A stretch of DNA of 64,000 nucleotides, taken from positions 1 through 64,000 of the forward strand of contig NZ_JALUXE010000005.1 in NCBI RefSeq assembly GCF_027019125.1. The letters run 5' to 3'. Made by a program: the position numbers and the translations under genes. Shown here one piece after another: positions 21,248-30,616 of this stretch (its first letter is position 1; each line of letters begins with the position of its first letter). Source of the DNA: Roseovarius sp. GTDB taxonomy: Bacteria > Pseudomonadota > Alphaproteobacteria > Rhodobacterales > Rhodobacteraceae. The notes under the pieces were generated by a model that worked only from the letters and a program-made list of their open reading frames with translations, was not told the DNA's origin and searched no databases.

Positions 21248-21814
21248 TCAACCGCGCCGCCGCCATTCCGCCAACGCGGCATTGTCCGTCGGGGTCAGCG
21301 CGCTCAGCGCGACCTGCGCATCATTGCTGCTGTCGGCCACTCCGGGGCTGCTGGGACGCAGGCTGCGCAAGCTCTGGATGCTCTGCGCCACCTGCGGCGC
21401 GCGGGCGATGGTGCTCACGACCGCGCGTTGAAACTCCTGCCCCTTGGCCTGATAGCGCGCACCGAAATAGAAACTCACGATCGCCCCCAGCAGCCACCAG
21501 AGCGGCTCGGGCACAAGCGCCAGTCCCGCCATGCGTTCGCCGAACCATAGGGGATCAACCATCGCCGCCACGAAAAGACCGATCGTGCCAAGTGCCATCG
21601 CGGGGCGCGGAATGCGGTTCAACCCGTCGATGAACCGGTCGAACAGCCCCCGATTCTCCAGACGAAACTCGCCCGCCATCTGTTCCAGCGCCGCACGCTG
21701 CGTCTCGACGCTGCGCTGGTCGGCGGCCTCGGCATTGACGCGGAAAACCTCGGCGGTTTCGCGCACCACATTGGCACCGCTGCCGAAAAGCGCTCGCAAT
21801 ATATCCATCACCAT
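21248..21814 (-). CDS. holin of the gene-transfer-agent type
   Basis: Small membrane protein of 188 residues with hydrophobic segments near 72-90 and 101-118 and a preceding amphipathic region, matching the pattern of 3TM-type holins. Its start overlaps the muramidase gene by seven bases. In Rhodobacter capsulatus, a holin and an endolysin gene pair, remote from the main GTA cluster, lyses cells to release GTA particles; this pair has the same two-gene arrangement. The GTA role here is inference. Confidence 0.8.
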   Translation of the reverse strand: MVMDILRALFGSGANVVRETAEVFRVNAEAADQRSVETQRAALEQMAGEFRLENRGLFDRFIDGLNRIPRPAMALGTIGLFVAAMVDPLWFGERMAGLALVPEPLWWLLGAIVSFYFGARYQAKGQEFQRAVVSTIARAPQVAQSIQSLRSLRPSSPGVADSSNDAQVALSALTPTDNAALAEWRRRG

Positions 21815-22416
21815 TCGCTGACCCTCGCGTTGAACTCCGCCTCACTCAGATGAAAGCGCGGCGAGATGAACTCTTCCGCGCGCCTGATCCACCCGCCTTT
21901 GGCCCCCGCGCGGCTGCGCGCGAATTTGCGGCTGGCAGGGCGGGCATCAGCCAGGCGCAGGTAATAATTGCGCCGCGCGATCCCGTAGGCATCCCCGATA
22001 TGCTCCGGCGCGGCCCTCGCTGCGGCCTCTGCCGCCGCCACGGTCTGAGGCCCGATGAGGCCATCCACCTCCACCTCCTGCCCCATCTCGCGCAGCAGCC
22101 GTTGCAGGATCTTGACCGCATTGGCCCCGGCATTGACATACATGTCGAACACGCTGGCTTGCAGGCTCTGAGGCAGGCGCGCAATGCCGGGACGCTGATA
22201 ATAGTGGCTGATGAACAGCGCCACCGCCTGATCCCGCGTGAGCGCCCGCACGTCCAGCGCATCGACCACCCCGTCGCGCGTCAAGTCCATGCCCAAACGC
22301 CGCATCGTATGGATCGTCACTCCGAAATTCGTGGCCCCGCCCGGGTCGTCGGGATCGTCCACATAGCCGCCCTCACGGGCGACGATCTCTTGCGCTATCC
22401 GCTCGATAGACTGCAT
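21808..22416 (-). CDS. holin-associated N-acetylmuramidase (GH108)
   Basis: Peptidoglycan hydrolase. With the ATG at 22416 (AGGA six bases before) it is 202 residues; a GTG at 22443 would add nine. The glycoside hydrolase 108 signature EGGYVDDPDDPGGATNFGVT is at 15-34, with Glu15 as catalytic acid. The C-terminal part resembles a peptidoglycan-binding domain (VDGLIGPQT). There is no signal peptide, which fits export through the adjacent holin. It is the first gene of a two-gene lysis cassette. Confidence 0.87.
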   Translation of the reverse strand: MQSIERIAQEIVAREGGYVDDPDDPGGATNFGVTIHTMRRLGMDLTRDGVVDALDVRALTRDQAVALFISHYYQRPGIARLPQSLQASVFDMYVNAGANAVKILQRLLREMGQEVEVDGLIGPQTVAAAEAAARAAPEHIGDAYGIARRNYYLRLADARPASRKFARSRAGAKGGWIRRAEEFISPRFHLSEAEFNARVSEW

Positions 22417-22519
22417 GGCCTGTCCTGCCTTCCCTTGTGACACACAAGGGACAGGATCGCGGCCAATCGTTAACGCGGTTTTCTCAGAGCGTTCTTGCCC
22501 TGTCCTGATCCGTCACGGG

Positions 22520-22541
22520 CTTCTTCTTGGCGAAAATACTC
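22520..22541 (-). repeat. degenerate copy of the dispersed intergenic repeat
   Basis: On the minus strand this reads GAGTATTTTCGCCAAGAAGA followed by AG, related to the GGTATTT..GCCAGATGAA end of the copies at 39966 and 49989 but without their GC-rich palindrome. It lies between ccmE and the muramidase gene. Confidence 0.45.
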
Positions 22542-22560
22542 AAATCCCGCGACCGCCACC

Positions 22561-23007
22561 CTAGCTGCCGTTCGGCTCCTTGTAGACACCCTGCTCCTTG
22601 AGCGCGTCCACCACTTCCTTGGGCATATAGGTCTCGTCATGTTTGGCGAGGATTTCGGTGGCGACAAATACCCCGTCGCGATAGCTGCCCGTGCCGACCA
22701 TCCCCTGATTTTCTTCAAAGAGATCGGGCAGCACGCCTTTGTAGGTCACGGCCACCACACCGTTGCCGTCGGTCACATTGAACCGGATGGTTTCGCTCTC
22801 GCCGCGCTTGAGGCTGCCTTCTTCCACCAATCCGCCGATACGGAACACCTCCGACGGGCTGGGCGGCTCGGCCAGAACCTGCGTCGGCGAGCGAAAGAAG
22901 TTGATCCCGTCGCGCATGCCATAGCCGATCAGCGCAGTGGCCATCACAAGCGCCACGGCGGCGATTGCAATGATCTGAACGCGGCGCTTTTTCTTGAGCG
23001 ATTTCAT
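22561..23007 (-). CDS. ccmE: cytochrome c maturation heme chaperone CcmE
   Basis: Periplasmic chaperone that binds heme covalently and hands it to CcmF. The 148 residues have an N-terminal anchor (KKKRRVQIIAIAAVALVMATALIGYG), an OB-fold body, and the heme-binding histidine His123 followed by Tyr127 in LAKHDETYMPKE. It is 14 bases after argC. The lysis cassette separates it from ccmF. Confidence 0.95.
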   Translation of the reverse strand: MKSLKKKRRVQIIAIAAVALVMATALIGYGMRDGINFFRSPTQVLAEPPSPSEVFRIGGLVEEGSLKRGESETIRFNVTDGNGVVAVTYKGVLPDLFEENQGMVGTGSYRDGVFVATEILAKHDETYMPKEVVDALKEQGVYKEPNGS

Positions 23008-23021
23008 CGGCGTAGCCCCTA

Positions 23022-24050
23022 TTACGGAAAGACGGGGGCCAGCATAAGCCCCGTTGTCTCAGGCTCAGATAACATCAGGTTGGCGTTTTGCAACGCTTGC
23101 CCACTGCTACCTTTTGTCAGGTTATCCAGAGCAGCCACAACGATTGCGCGCCCCGCGCGCCGGTCCGCCACCACGCCGATGTGGCAGAAATTGCTCCCGC
23201 GAATATGGCGCGTGCTTGGGGTCTCGCCCATCGGCAGAACCACGATGAAGGGCTCGTTGGCATAGGCCGCCGCCAGCGTCGCATGGATTTCCGCCGCCTC
23301 GCCCCGGACATAGCCGGTGGCGAGAATCCCGCGATTGGCGGGGATGAGGTGCGGGGTGAACTGGATTTCAACCGGCCGGCCGGCAAGCGCGGAAAACTCC
23401 TGATCGAATTCGCCCAAGTGCCGATGCGTGCCGCCGACCGAATAGGCATGATAGCCCTCGCTCAGCTCCGCATGGAGTAGGTTCTCCTTGAGACTGCGCC
23501 CCGCCCCGGACACGCCGCATTTGAGATCGAGGATGATCTCATCAAGATCAATCACCCCGCCCGCAATCAGCGGGCGCAGGATGTATTGCCCGGTTGCCGC
23601 ATTGCAGCCCGTGCCCGCCACCAGCCGCGCCGTCCGAATTTCCTCGCGGTAAAACTCAGTAAGGCCATAGACCGCCTCTTTCTGCACCTCGGGCGCAGCA
23701 TGGGCGTTGCCATACCATTTCCGATAGGCCTCCGGGTCGCGCAGCCGGAAATCCGCAGACAGGTCCACGATCCTGAGATCCCGCGGCAACGCGGCGATCA
23801 CCTCTTGGCTGGTCTTGTGCGGCAGCGCGCAGAAACACAGGTCAATGCCTGAGAAATCAATCTCTTCGATGGTGACAAGATCGGGCAAATCGAGATGCCG
23901 CAAATGCGGAAACACCTGCCCCATGCTCTGTCCCGCCTTGGAATTGGCCGCAAGCGCGGTGATCTGCATGGCCGGATGGGTGGCGATCAGCCGGACGAGT
24001 TCGGCCCCTGTATAGCCGGAAGCGCCCAGAATGGCGATTTTATGGGTCAT
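23022..24050 (-). CDS. argC: N-acetyl-gamma-glutamyl-phosphate reductase
   Basis: NADPH-dependent third step of arginine synthesis. The 342 residues start with the nucleotide-binding motif [17 protein letters not shown]. The catalytic cysteine is in [17 protein letters not shown] and the substrate loop includes [17 protein letters not shown]. The length fits the long (type 1) ArgC family. Confidence 0.96.
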   Translation of the reverse strand: MTHKIAILGASGYTGAELVRLIATHPAMQITALAANSKAGQSMGQVFPHLRHLDLPDLVTIEEIDFSGIDLCFCALPHKTSQEVIAALPRDLRIVDLSADFRLRDPEAYRKWYGNAHAAPEVQKEAVYGLTEFYREEIRTARLVAGTGCNAATGQYILRPLIAGGVIDLDEIILDLKCGVSGAGRSLKENLLHAELSEGYHAYSVGGTHRHLGEFDQEFSALAGRPVEIQFTPHLIPANRGILATGYVRGEAAEIHATLAAAYANEPFIVVLPMGETPSTRHIRGSNFCHIGVVADRRAGRAIVVAALDNLTKGSSGQALQNANLMLSEPETTGLMLAPVFP

Positions 24051-24131
24051 CGTGACCTCACTTTCAGATGGGTTAAGGATATTTCAATTCCTGCCTCGCC
24101 GCAATGCGGGGCGATGCCCTTGGCCTGCGCG

Positions 24132-24944
24132 TCAGGCCGCCACAAACGTTATTTCTCGTCGCAAGAACTGCGTGGCCCGCGAGGAAACCCGCTTGGGATC
24201 ACCGGTGGTCAGGAACGCAGCCTCGGTGCCCGGCCCGATCTTGTTCGGATGGCGTCCGAGGTAATCCGCGAGGCTCGAGGCCACCAGATTGGGCTGCGAG
24301 TAGACCGCCACATCGGGGCCGAGCGCGTCCTGAAACACCTCTTGCACCAGCGGATAATGCGTGCAGCCCAACACCGCCGCCTCGGGATGCGGCATCTTGC
24401 GCTTGAGCGCGTCGACATGGCTGCGCACCAGCGCCTCGGCCAGGATCATGTCGCCATCCTCGATGGCATCGACCACGCCGCCACAGGCCTGCGCCTCGAC
24501 ATCAACGCCAATCGCACGAAAGGCCAGCTCGCGCTGAAATGCGCGGCTGCGCACGGTCGCCGGCGTGGCAAAGAGCGCCACATTCTTGACCGCCACCTCG
24601 CGGGGCGGAGAGTTGTCGCCCCATTGCCGCTCAGTCAGAGCCTCGATCAACGGCACGAATACGCCCAATACACGCTTGTCCCGCGGCACCCAGGATTCCT
24701 GCATCCGCCGCAGCGCCGCCGCCGACGCTGTGTTGCAGGCGAGGATCACGAGATCACAGCCCGCCGCAAAGAGGCGATCCACCGACTTGGTGGTCAGGTC
24801 ATAAATGTCATCGGCATCGCGCACGCCGTAGGGCGCGTGGGCGTTATCGCCGAGATAGACAAAGGGAACCTCTGGCAAGCGTTTGCTCACCGCATCCCAC
24901 ACCGTCAGGCCGCCCAGCCCGCTGTCGAATATCCCTACCGCCAT
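24132..24944 (-). CDS. murI: glutamate racemase
   Basis: Supplies D-glutamate for peptidoglycan. The 270 residues include the N-terminal [12 protein letters not shown], the first catalytic cysteine Cys70 in ILACNTASA, and the second in [21 protein letters not shown] is the usual substrate-binding loop. It sits 81 bases upstream of argC in the same direction and 18 bases downstream of the acyltransferase. Confidence 0.95.
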   Translation of the reverse strand: MAVGIFDSGLGGLTVWDAVSKRLPEVPFVYLGDNAHAPYGVRDADDIYDLTTKSVDRLFAAGCDLVILACNTASAAALRRMQESWVPRDKRVLGVFVPLIEALTERQWGDNSPPREVAVKNVALFATPATVRSRAFQRELAFRAIGVDVEAQACGGVVDAIEDGDMILAEALVRSHVDALKRKMPHPEAAVLGCTHYPLVQEVFQDALGPDVAVYSQPNLVASSLADYLGRHPNKIGPGTEAAFLTTGDPKRVSSRATQFLRREITFVAA

Positions 24945-24962
24945 GTCCCAGGTCCAGTGCCG

Positions 24963-25826
24963 TTACTCGAATTCAAACCCGATTTCAGAGGCGACAATCG
25001 GGCTTGGGGACAATTCATAGGTCTTGGCGCGCAGGAACGCCATGAGGGATTTCGTATCACCCGCATATTGTGCCAGGGTGTTGCGCGGGATGGGGTCGCC
25101 CACCACGACGCGCACGGGCGTATCCACGCGCTTGCGGAATTCCTTGATCAAGAGGCCCATGCGCAGCGTCACATGCAGATGGCTGGCCAGCTGAAACAGG
25201 CGGCTCGTATGCCCATCGAAATAAACCGGCACCACGGACGCCTGCGATTTGGCGATCATCTTGGCGGTAAAGCCGCGCCAACCCGGGTCCATCGGGCGCG
25301 AAAAGGGCTTGGCCGCCGTGCTGACCGTACCGCCCGGAAAAATGCCGATCGCGCCCCCCTGCCCCAGATAATCAAGCGCGGTCTTGCGCGTGGCGAGATT
25401 GAGAGCGACGGCTTCCTTGGTTTCATCAAAACTGATCGGCAGGATGACCTTGTTCAGATCCTCGGCCTTGCGGAAAATCTGATGCGCCAGGATACGGAAA
25501 TCGCCGCGCGTCTGGCTCAGGATATGGCCCATCATCAACCCGTCGAGTATGCCATACGGGTGATTGGCAATCAGAACCAAAGGGCCCTCGCGCGGAATAT
25601 TATCAAGGCTTCCGCCCACCACATCCAGCGTAAGGCCATAGCGCTCGACGATCACTTCCCAGAAATCGCGGCCCTGCGATACCTCGGTTTCATAGCCCGC
25701 CGCCCGCTTGATCAACGAGATCCGCCCGGTGAGGTTCTCCATCGTGCGGATCATCGCGCGCCCGCCCTTGGTCTGGGCAGAGTAGGAATAGGAAATGTCA
25801 CGGGCAATCTGGCGATCTGTGCGCAT
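24963..25826 (-). CDS. lysophospholipid acyltransferase family protein
   Basis: PlsC-like acyltransferase, probably cytoplasmic-face membrane associated. The start at 25826 is preceded by GAGGAT and gives 287 residues; a frame extending to 25886 has no good ribosome binding site. Motif I is NHPYGILDG and motif III is IGIFPGGTVSTA. The His-x5-Asp spacing resembles the subgroup that includes lyso-ornithine-lipid acyltransferases rather than standard PlsC (His-x4-Asp). The acceptor lipid is not determined. Confidence 0.82.
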   Translation of the reverse strand: MRTDRQIARDISYSYSAQTKGGRAMIRTMENLTGRISLIKRAAGYETEVSQGRDFWEVIVERYGLTLDVVGGSLDNIPREGPLVLIANHPYGILDGLMMGHILSQTRGDFRILAHQIFRKAEDLNKVILPISFDETKEAVALNLATRKTALDYLGQGGAIGIFPGGTVSTAAKPFSRPMDPGWRGFTAKMIAKSQASVVPVYFDGHTSRLFQLASHLHVTLRMGLLIKEFRKRVDTPVRVVVGDPIPRNTLAQYAGDTKSLMAFLRAKTYELSPSPIVASEIGFEFE

Positions 25827-25904
25827 GGGCGATCCTCGGCTGAGTCGCGTCTCGTTAAAATTATGCGACAGATGTGACCAGATCACGTGACAGTTTTGTG
25901 ACGC

Positions 25905-28900
25905 CTATTCCGCCGCCTGTGCCATTTCCGCCCCACCCGACCGGATCACGGCCAAAAGCTCGGTGCGCCGGGTCGCCGCCTTGGCGGCGTTGGCCTCTTT
26001 GACCGGGCCAAAACCCCGGATCGACAGCGGCAAGAGCGCAAGCGCGATGATTGCGTCACGGGTGCGCTCTGTCAGCTTTGGCAAGACCTCGGCCATATCC
26101 CTTTCGAATTGGCTGATCAGCGCACGCTCCATTTTCCGCTCGGCGGTGCGGCCAAAGGGATCGAGCGGCGTGCCGCGCAGCACCTTCAGCCGCGCCAGGA
26201 GACCGAAGCTCCGCAGGATGCCGGCACCGAATTCCCGTTTCTTGGGGCGCCCGTCGCTGCCCGTTTTTGACAGCATCGGCGGCGCGAGATGGAATTTCAG
26301 CGTGAAATCGCCGTCAAACTCGGCCCGTGCCTTCTCTGCCGTTTCCAGATGCAGACGGGCGACCTCGTATTCGTCCTTGTAGGCCAAGAGCTTGTGATAG
26401 CCCTGCGCCACCGCGTCCTTGACACCCTCGTCGGTGATCCCGTCCAGCAGACGCCGGTAGCGGCGCGCCAGCCGCTTGCCCTGATAGTCGGTCAGATGCG
26501 CCTCGCGATAGGCGATGCGCTCGGCCAGCGTTTTCGGCTTGGCGATCACCTTGGGCGTCAACAGTTTCTCGGCCTCCGCCGGATAGAGCGCCGCCCAACG
26601 GCCCACCTCGAACGCCCGCAGATTGGCGTCCACCGCCGCTCCGTTCAGGCGAATGGCCTCTGCAATCGCCGCATGGCTGAGCGGGATCAACCCGCGCTGC
26701 CACGCCGCGCCAAAGATCATCATGTTGGAATAGATCGAATCGCCCATCACGGTCTTGGCCAGATCAGAGGCATCGAACATCTGCACCCCGTCGCGCAACC
26801 GCGCCTCGAGCGCCAGACGCAGCCGGTCTGCGGGCAGGGTGAATTCGGTGTTGCGGGTGAAATCGCCAGTGATGATCTCGTGGCTGTTGACCACCGCCCC
26901 GGTGCGCCCCTGACGTGTGAGGCCCAGCGTCTTGGCCCCGGCGCTGACCACCAGATCGCCGCCGATCAGCGCGTCACATTCGCCCGTTGCCACGCGAATG
27001 GCGCTGATATCGTCGGGATTCTCGGCCAGACGGCAATGGATATGCACCGCGCCGCCCTTTTGTGCGAGACCGGCCATCTCCATCATGCCAGCCCCCTTGC
27101 CATCAATCTGCGCCGCCTGCGCCATCACCGCGCCGATGGTGACAACCCCGGTGCCGCCCACGCCGGTGATGACCACATTGTAGGTGCCGTCTATCGCCGG
27201 AAGCGCAGGCGCGGGCATCTCCGGCAGGGTCAAATCGGCAGTGCTGTCCTTGCGGACCTTCGCGCCTTCCAGCGTGACAAAGGACGGGCAAAACCCTTTC
27301 AGACAAGAGAAATCCTTGTTGCAGCTGGATTGATCAATCGCCCGTTTGCGGCCCAGTTCGGTTTCCACGGGCACGATCGAGACGCAATTGGACTGCACCC
27401 CGCAATCGCCGCAGCCCTCGCAGACGTCCGTATTGATGAACACGCGGCGATCCGGATCGGGGAATTTACCCCGCTTGCGGCGGCGGCGCTTTTCTGCCGC
27501 GCAGGTCTGGATATAGAGGATCACACTCACCCCTTCGACCTCGGCCAGCCGCTCCTGCACCGCCATCAATTCGGATCGTTCCGAGAATTCAACACCTTGC
27601 GGAAAGGACTTAAGGTCCACATCCTCTTTCTCGTCATAGACGACCGCCAGATGCTTCACCCCCATGGCGCGCAGTTCAGCGGCAATGCGCGGTGCGTTCA
27701 GCCCGCCTTCATTGGCCTGCCCGCCGGTCATGGCCACGGCATCGTTGTAGAGAATCTTGTAGGTGATCGTCGTGCCCGAGGCCAAGGCCGCGCGAATGGC
27801 CTGCACGCCTGAATGGTTATAGGTGCCGTCGCCAAGGTTCTGGAACACATGCTTGCGCGTCGAAAACGGCGCTTCGCCGATCCAGTTCGCCCCTTCGCCG
27901 CCCATATGGGTAAAGCCGGTCGTTTCGCGGTCCATCCACTGCACCATGTAGTGACAACCGATCCCGGCATAGGCCCGCGCGCCCTCAGGCAGGCGGGTTG
28001 AGGTGTTGTGCGGGCACCCAGAGCAGAAATAGGGCAGACGGCTGGCAATCTCGGTGGCGTTGTCGTTGCGCCGCGCCTCGCTCAGCGCGTCGAGCCCCGC
28101 CTTGATCCGGTCGGTGCCGCGCCCCTCTTCGATGAGGATGGCCCCCAGCTTTTCCGCGATCCAGATCGGATCGAGCGCGCCGCGCGTCGGGAACAGCTCC
28201 TCTCGGTGCATGCCGCCAGCGCCGCCCTTGTACCAGCCATAGACGCGCCGCCCGCGCCGGTCGTCGAAAATCGCCTCTTTGATCTGCACCTCGATGAGCT
28301 TGCGCTTTTCCTCGACCACCACGATCAGCTCGAGCCCTTCGGCCCAGTCGTGAAACCCCTGCATGTCGAGCGGAAAGACCTGCCCCACCTTGTAGGTGGT
28401 GATGCCCAACCGCTCCGCCTCTGCGGCATCGACCCCCAGAAGGTCGAGCGCATGCACCAGATCAAGCCAGTTCTTGCCCGCCGCGACAAAGCCGATCTTG
28501 GCCCCCGGCTTGCCCAGGATCCGCTTGTCCATGCCATTGGCGCGGGAAAATGCCTCGGCGGCGAAGCGCTTGTAGTCGATCATCCGCGCCTCTTGTGCAT
28601 GCGGCGTATCAACCAGGCGAATGTTCAACCCGCCATCTGGCATCGGGAAATCGGGTGTCACTAGCTGCACGCGGTCCGGGCGGCCATCCACGACCGAGGT
28701 CGCCTCGACCGTGTCCTTCATCGTCTTGAGCCCGACCCAAAGGCCGGAAAACCGGCTGAGCGCATAGCCATAGATGCCGTAATCGAGAATTTCCTGCACG
28801 CCCGCCGGGCTGACCACCGGCATATAGGCGTCCACGAGCGCCCACTCGCTCTGATGCAACACGGTCGAGGATTCGCCGGTGTGGTCGTCGCCCATCGCCA

Positions 28901-29324
28901 TCAGCACGCCACCATGTTTGGACGTGCCCGCCATATTGGCATGGCGCATCACATCGCCCGAGCGGTCAACCCCCGGCCCCTTGCCGTACCAGAGACCGAA
29001 AACACCGTCATATTTACCTTCGCCGCGCAATTCTGCCTGCTGCGATCCCCAAAGGGCGGTCGCCGCCAGATCCTCGTTCAACCCCTCTTCAAAGCGCACC
29101 TGCGCCGCACGCAGCACCTTTTCCGCGCGCCGCATCTGCTGATCCACCGCTCCGAGGGGTGAGCCGCGATAGCCCGTTACATACCCGGCTGTGTTCAACC
29201 CTGCCGCCCGGTCCCGCGCCGCCTGCATCAGCATCAGCCGCACCAATGCCTGCGTGCCATTGAGCAGGACAGGGGATTTCTCGAGATCGAAACGGTCGTT
29301 CAGCGTTACCTTTTGCGTGGTCAT
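25905..29324 (-). CDS. indolepyruvate:ferredoxin oxidoreductase (fused alpha/beta/gamma)
   Basis: Thiamine-diphosphate, iron-sulfur enzyme oxidising aryl-pyruvates to acyl-CoA. The 1139 residues hold a TPP-domain region with GIGCHYMVQWMDRETTGF and GEGANWIG, a ferredoxin-type cluster site CEGCGDCGVQSNC with a further Cys set in CNKDFSCLKGFC, and a gamma-subunit domain starting near VVITGVGGTGVVTIGAVMA. The GGGAGG site is seven bases before the ATG. It is divergent from a LysR regulator across a palindrome-rich gap, which suggests control by that regulator. Confidence 0.93.
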   Translation of the reverse strand: MTTQKVTLNDRFDLEKSPVLLNGTQALVRLMLMQAARDRAAGLNTAGYVTGYRGSPLGAVDQQMRRAEKVLRAAQVRFEEGLNEDLAATALWGSQQAELRGEGKYDGVFGLWYGKGPGVDRSGDVMRHANMAGTSKHGGVLMAMGDDHTGESSTVLHQSEWALVDAYMPVVSPAGVQEILDYGIYGYALSRFSGLWVGLKTMKDTVEATSVVDGRPDRVQLVTPDFPMPDGGLNIRLVDTPHAQEARMIDYKRFAAEAFSRANGMDKRILGKPGAKIGFVAAGKNWLDLVHALDLLGVDAAEAERLGITTYKVGQVFPLDMQGFHDWAEGLELIVVVEEKRKLIEVQIKEAIFDDRRGRRVYGWYKGGAGGMHREELFPTRGALDPIWIAEKLGAILIEEGRGTDRIKAGLDALSEARRNDNATEIASRLPYFCSGCPHNTSTRLPEGARAYAGIGCHYMVQWMDRETTGFTHMGGEGANWIGEAPFSTRKHVFQNLGDGTYNHSGVQAIRAALASGTTITYKILYNDAVAMTGGQANEGGLNAPRIAAELRAMGVKHLAVVYDEKEDVDLKSFPQGVEFSERSELMAVQERLAEVEGVSVILYIQTCAAEKRRRRKRGKFPDPDRRVFINTDVCEGCGDCGVQSNCVSIVPVETELGRKRAIDQSSCNKDFSCLKGFCPSFVTLEGAKVRKDSTADLTLPEMPAPALPAIDGTYNVVITGVGGTGVVTIGAVMAQAAQIDGKGAGMMEMAGLAQKGGAVHIHCRLAENPDDISAIRVATGECDALIGGDLVVSAGAKTLGLTRQGRTGAVVNSHEIITGDFTRNTEFTLPADRLRLALEARLRDGVQMFDASDLAKTVMGDSIYSNMMIFGAAWQRGLIPLSHAAIAEAIRLNGAAVDANLRAFEVGRWAALYPAEAEKLLTPKVIAKPKTLAERIAYREAHLTDYQGKRLARRYRRLLDGITDEGVKDAVAQGYHKLLAYKDEYEVARLHLETAEKARAEFDGDFTLKFHLAPPMLSKTGSDGRPKKREFGAGILRSFGLLARLKVLRGTPLDPFGRTAERKMERALISQFERDMAEVLPKLTERTRDAIIALALLPLSIRGFGPVKEANAAKAATRRTELLAVIRSGGAEMAQAAE

Positions 29325-29340
29325 AGCGTGCCTCCCTTGG

Positions 29341-29392
29341 TTGAGGGCCTTGCCTCAATATAGGGCAATATTAGGTCATAATTTATGACCTA
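29341..29392. promoter_or_regulatory. two palindromes in the divergent IOR/lysR promoter region
   Basis: TTGAGG-GCCTTG-CCTCAA at 29341-29358 is a 6-bp inverted repeat. TAGGTCATAA-T-TTATGACCTA at 29372-29392 is a perfect 10-bp inverted repeat with a one-base centre. Both lie between the divergent indolepyruvate oxidoreductase and LysR genes, where a LysR-type operator is expected. Which palindrome binds the regulator is inference. Confidence 0.65.
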
Positions 29393-29492
29393 CCAAGGAG
29401 AATTTTGTGAAAATGTCGCAGCTGTCCTATAAGCGATGGATGATTATCTGCTATTACGTTATCGATGCGGGTTTCCTCAGAAAGCGAAAGTT

Positions 29493-30398
29493 ATGGATTG
29501 GGACAAGCTCAGAATCTTTCACGCCGTCGCGGATGCGGGCAGTCTCACCCATGCCGGAGAGCAATTGCACCTGTCGCAATCCGCGGTCAGTCGGCAGGTG
29601 CGCGCCCTTGAGGAATCGCTCAATGCCACGCTTTTCCACCGCCACGCACGGGGGCTGATTCTCACCGAACAGGGGGAATTGCTGTTCGATGCCACGCGCG
29701 CGATGATGAAGCGTCTCGACGCCGCGACCGCCCGCATTCGCGATAGCGAAGAAGAGGTGTTCGGCGATCTGCGGGTGACCACCACCACCGGTTTCGGCAC
29801 GCTCTGGCTCGCCCCGCGCCTGCCGAAACTCTACGAGAAATACCCGGACCTCAAGATCGACCTGATGCTGGAAGAGCGTGTGCTCGACCTGCCGATGCGC
29901 GAGGCCGATGTGGCCATCCGCATGAAGGAACCCTCGCAGGCCGACCTCATCCGCAAGCGGCTGATGAGTGTGCATATGTGCCTCTATGCCACGCAATCCT
30001 ATCTGGATGCGCATGGAGAACCTTTTACGCTCGAAGATATGAGCGGCCATCGCCTGATCTGTCAGAACCCGCGCTCGGCGCAGGTGGGTGCCGGTGCAAT
30101 GCTGGTGAACGAGCTGATGACAAATGACATCTCGTCGCTCTTGACCGTCAACAACTACTTCGGCGTGCTTCAGGGCGTGTTGAACGATCTCGGGATTGGC
30201 GTTCTGCCCGATTACCTGATCCGCGACTTTCCACAGCTTGTCCGCGTCCTGCCCGAGGTGCAATCGGTCGAAGTACCCGTATTTCTGGCCTACCCCGAGG
30301 AATTGCGCCACTCCAAGCGGATCGCCGCCTTTCGCGATTTCGTTCAGGATGAAATCATCTCTTACCGCAAAACGGTTAAGGAACAGGCAGTTAGCTAA
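29493..30398 (+). CDS. LysR-family transcriptional regulator
   Basis: From MDWDKLRIFHAVADAGSLTHA the protein is 301 residues, with the N-terminal winged helix (AGEQLHLSQSAVSRQVRALEE) at 20-40 and a substrate-binding domain of the LysR type (TTTTGFGTLWLAPRLP, then VLPDYLIRDFPQL near the end). Continuing in frame upstream reaches an ATG at 29436, but the conserved family start is at 29493. The likely target is the divergent oxidoreductase. The best Shine-Dalgarno in the gap (AAGGAG, 29395-29400) precedes an out-of-frame short frame. Confidence 0.9.
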   Translation: MDWDKLRIFHAVADAGSLTHAGEQLHLSQSAVSRQVRALEESLNATLFHRHARGLILTEQGELLFDATRAMMKRLDAATARIRDSEEEVFGDLRVTTTTGFGTLWLAPRLPKLYEKYPDLKIDLMLEERVLDLPMREADVAIRMKEPSQADLIRKRLMSVHMCLYATQSYLDAHGEPFTLEDMSGHRLICQNPRSAQVGAGAMLVNELMTNDISSLLTVNNYFGVLQGVLNDLGIGVLPDYLIRDFPQLVRVLPEVQSVEVPVFLAYPEELRHSKRIAAFRDFVQDEIISYRKTVKEQAVS

Positions 30399-30504
30399 GG
30401 TTTCATGCACATCCGGTTTCAGCCATGCGTAGACCGCATAGCGGACATGATGCACCTGCGGCAATTTTAATCTTGATTGGTCAGAACTGCGCCCTTATTT
30501 GCCA

Positions 30505-30588
30505 ATCGTGACGGTGATAGCCGCAAGGCGGTCACCATCATACCTCCCTGTTGGACTTCGGCCGAGCTTAGTGCTCGGCCTTTTTTTT
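30505..30588 (+). ncRNA. candidate small RNA with exposed anti-Shine-Dalgarno stretch
   Basis: A possible promoter (TTGATT at 30473, TTATTT at 30495) puts transcription start near 30505. Then comes a hairpin at 30513-30536 (GGTGA-TA-GCC-GCAA-GGC-GG-TCACC) capped by a GCAA tetraloop, a predicted unpaired stretch containing ACCTCCC (30542-30548), and a perfect 8-bp terminator hairpin followed by eight T. No coding frame covers it. The order of hairpin, CU-rich linker and terminator is typical of trans-acting bacterial sRNAs. The family is not recognised. Confidence 0.55.
30560..30588 (+). terminator. strong intrinsic terminator
   Basis: GGCCGAGC-TTAGT-GCTCGGCC followed by eight T residues. It lies 160 bases after lysR and would end either the lysR transcript or the proposed small RNA just upstream. 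Confidence 0.93.
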
Positions 30589-30616
30589 CGTTCCGCCGCA
30601 ATTTCAGGCAGACCGC

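Noticed and set aside
30560..30588. Simple terminator of lysR only
   Set aside because: Possible, but the 160-base spacing and the structured segment just before it favour a separate small RNA, so both are recorded.
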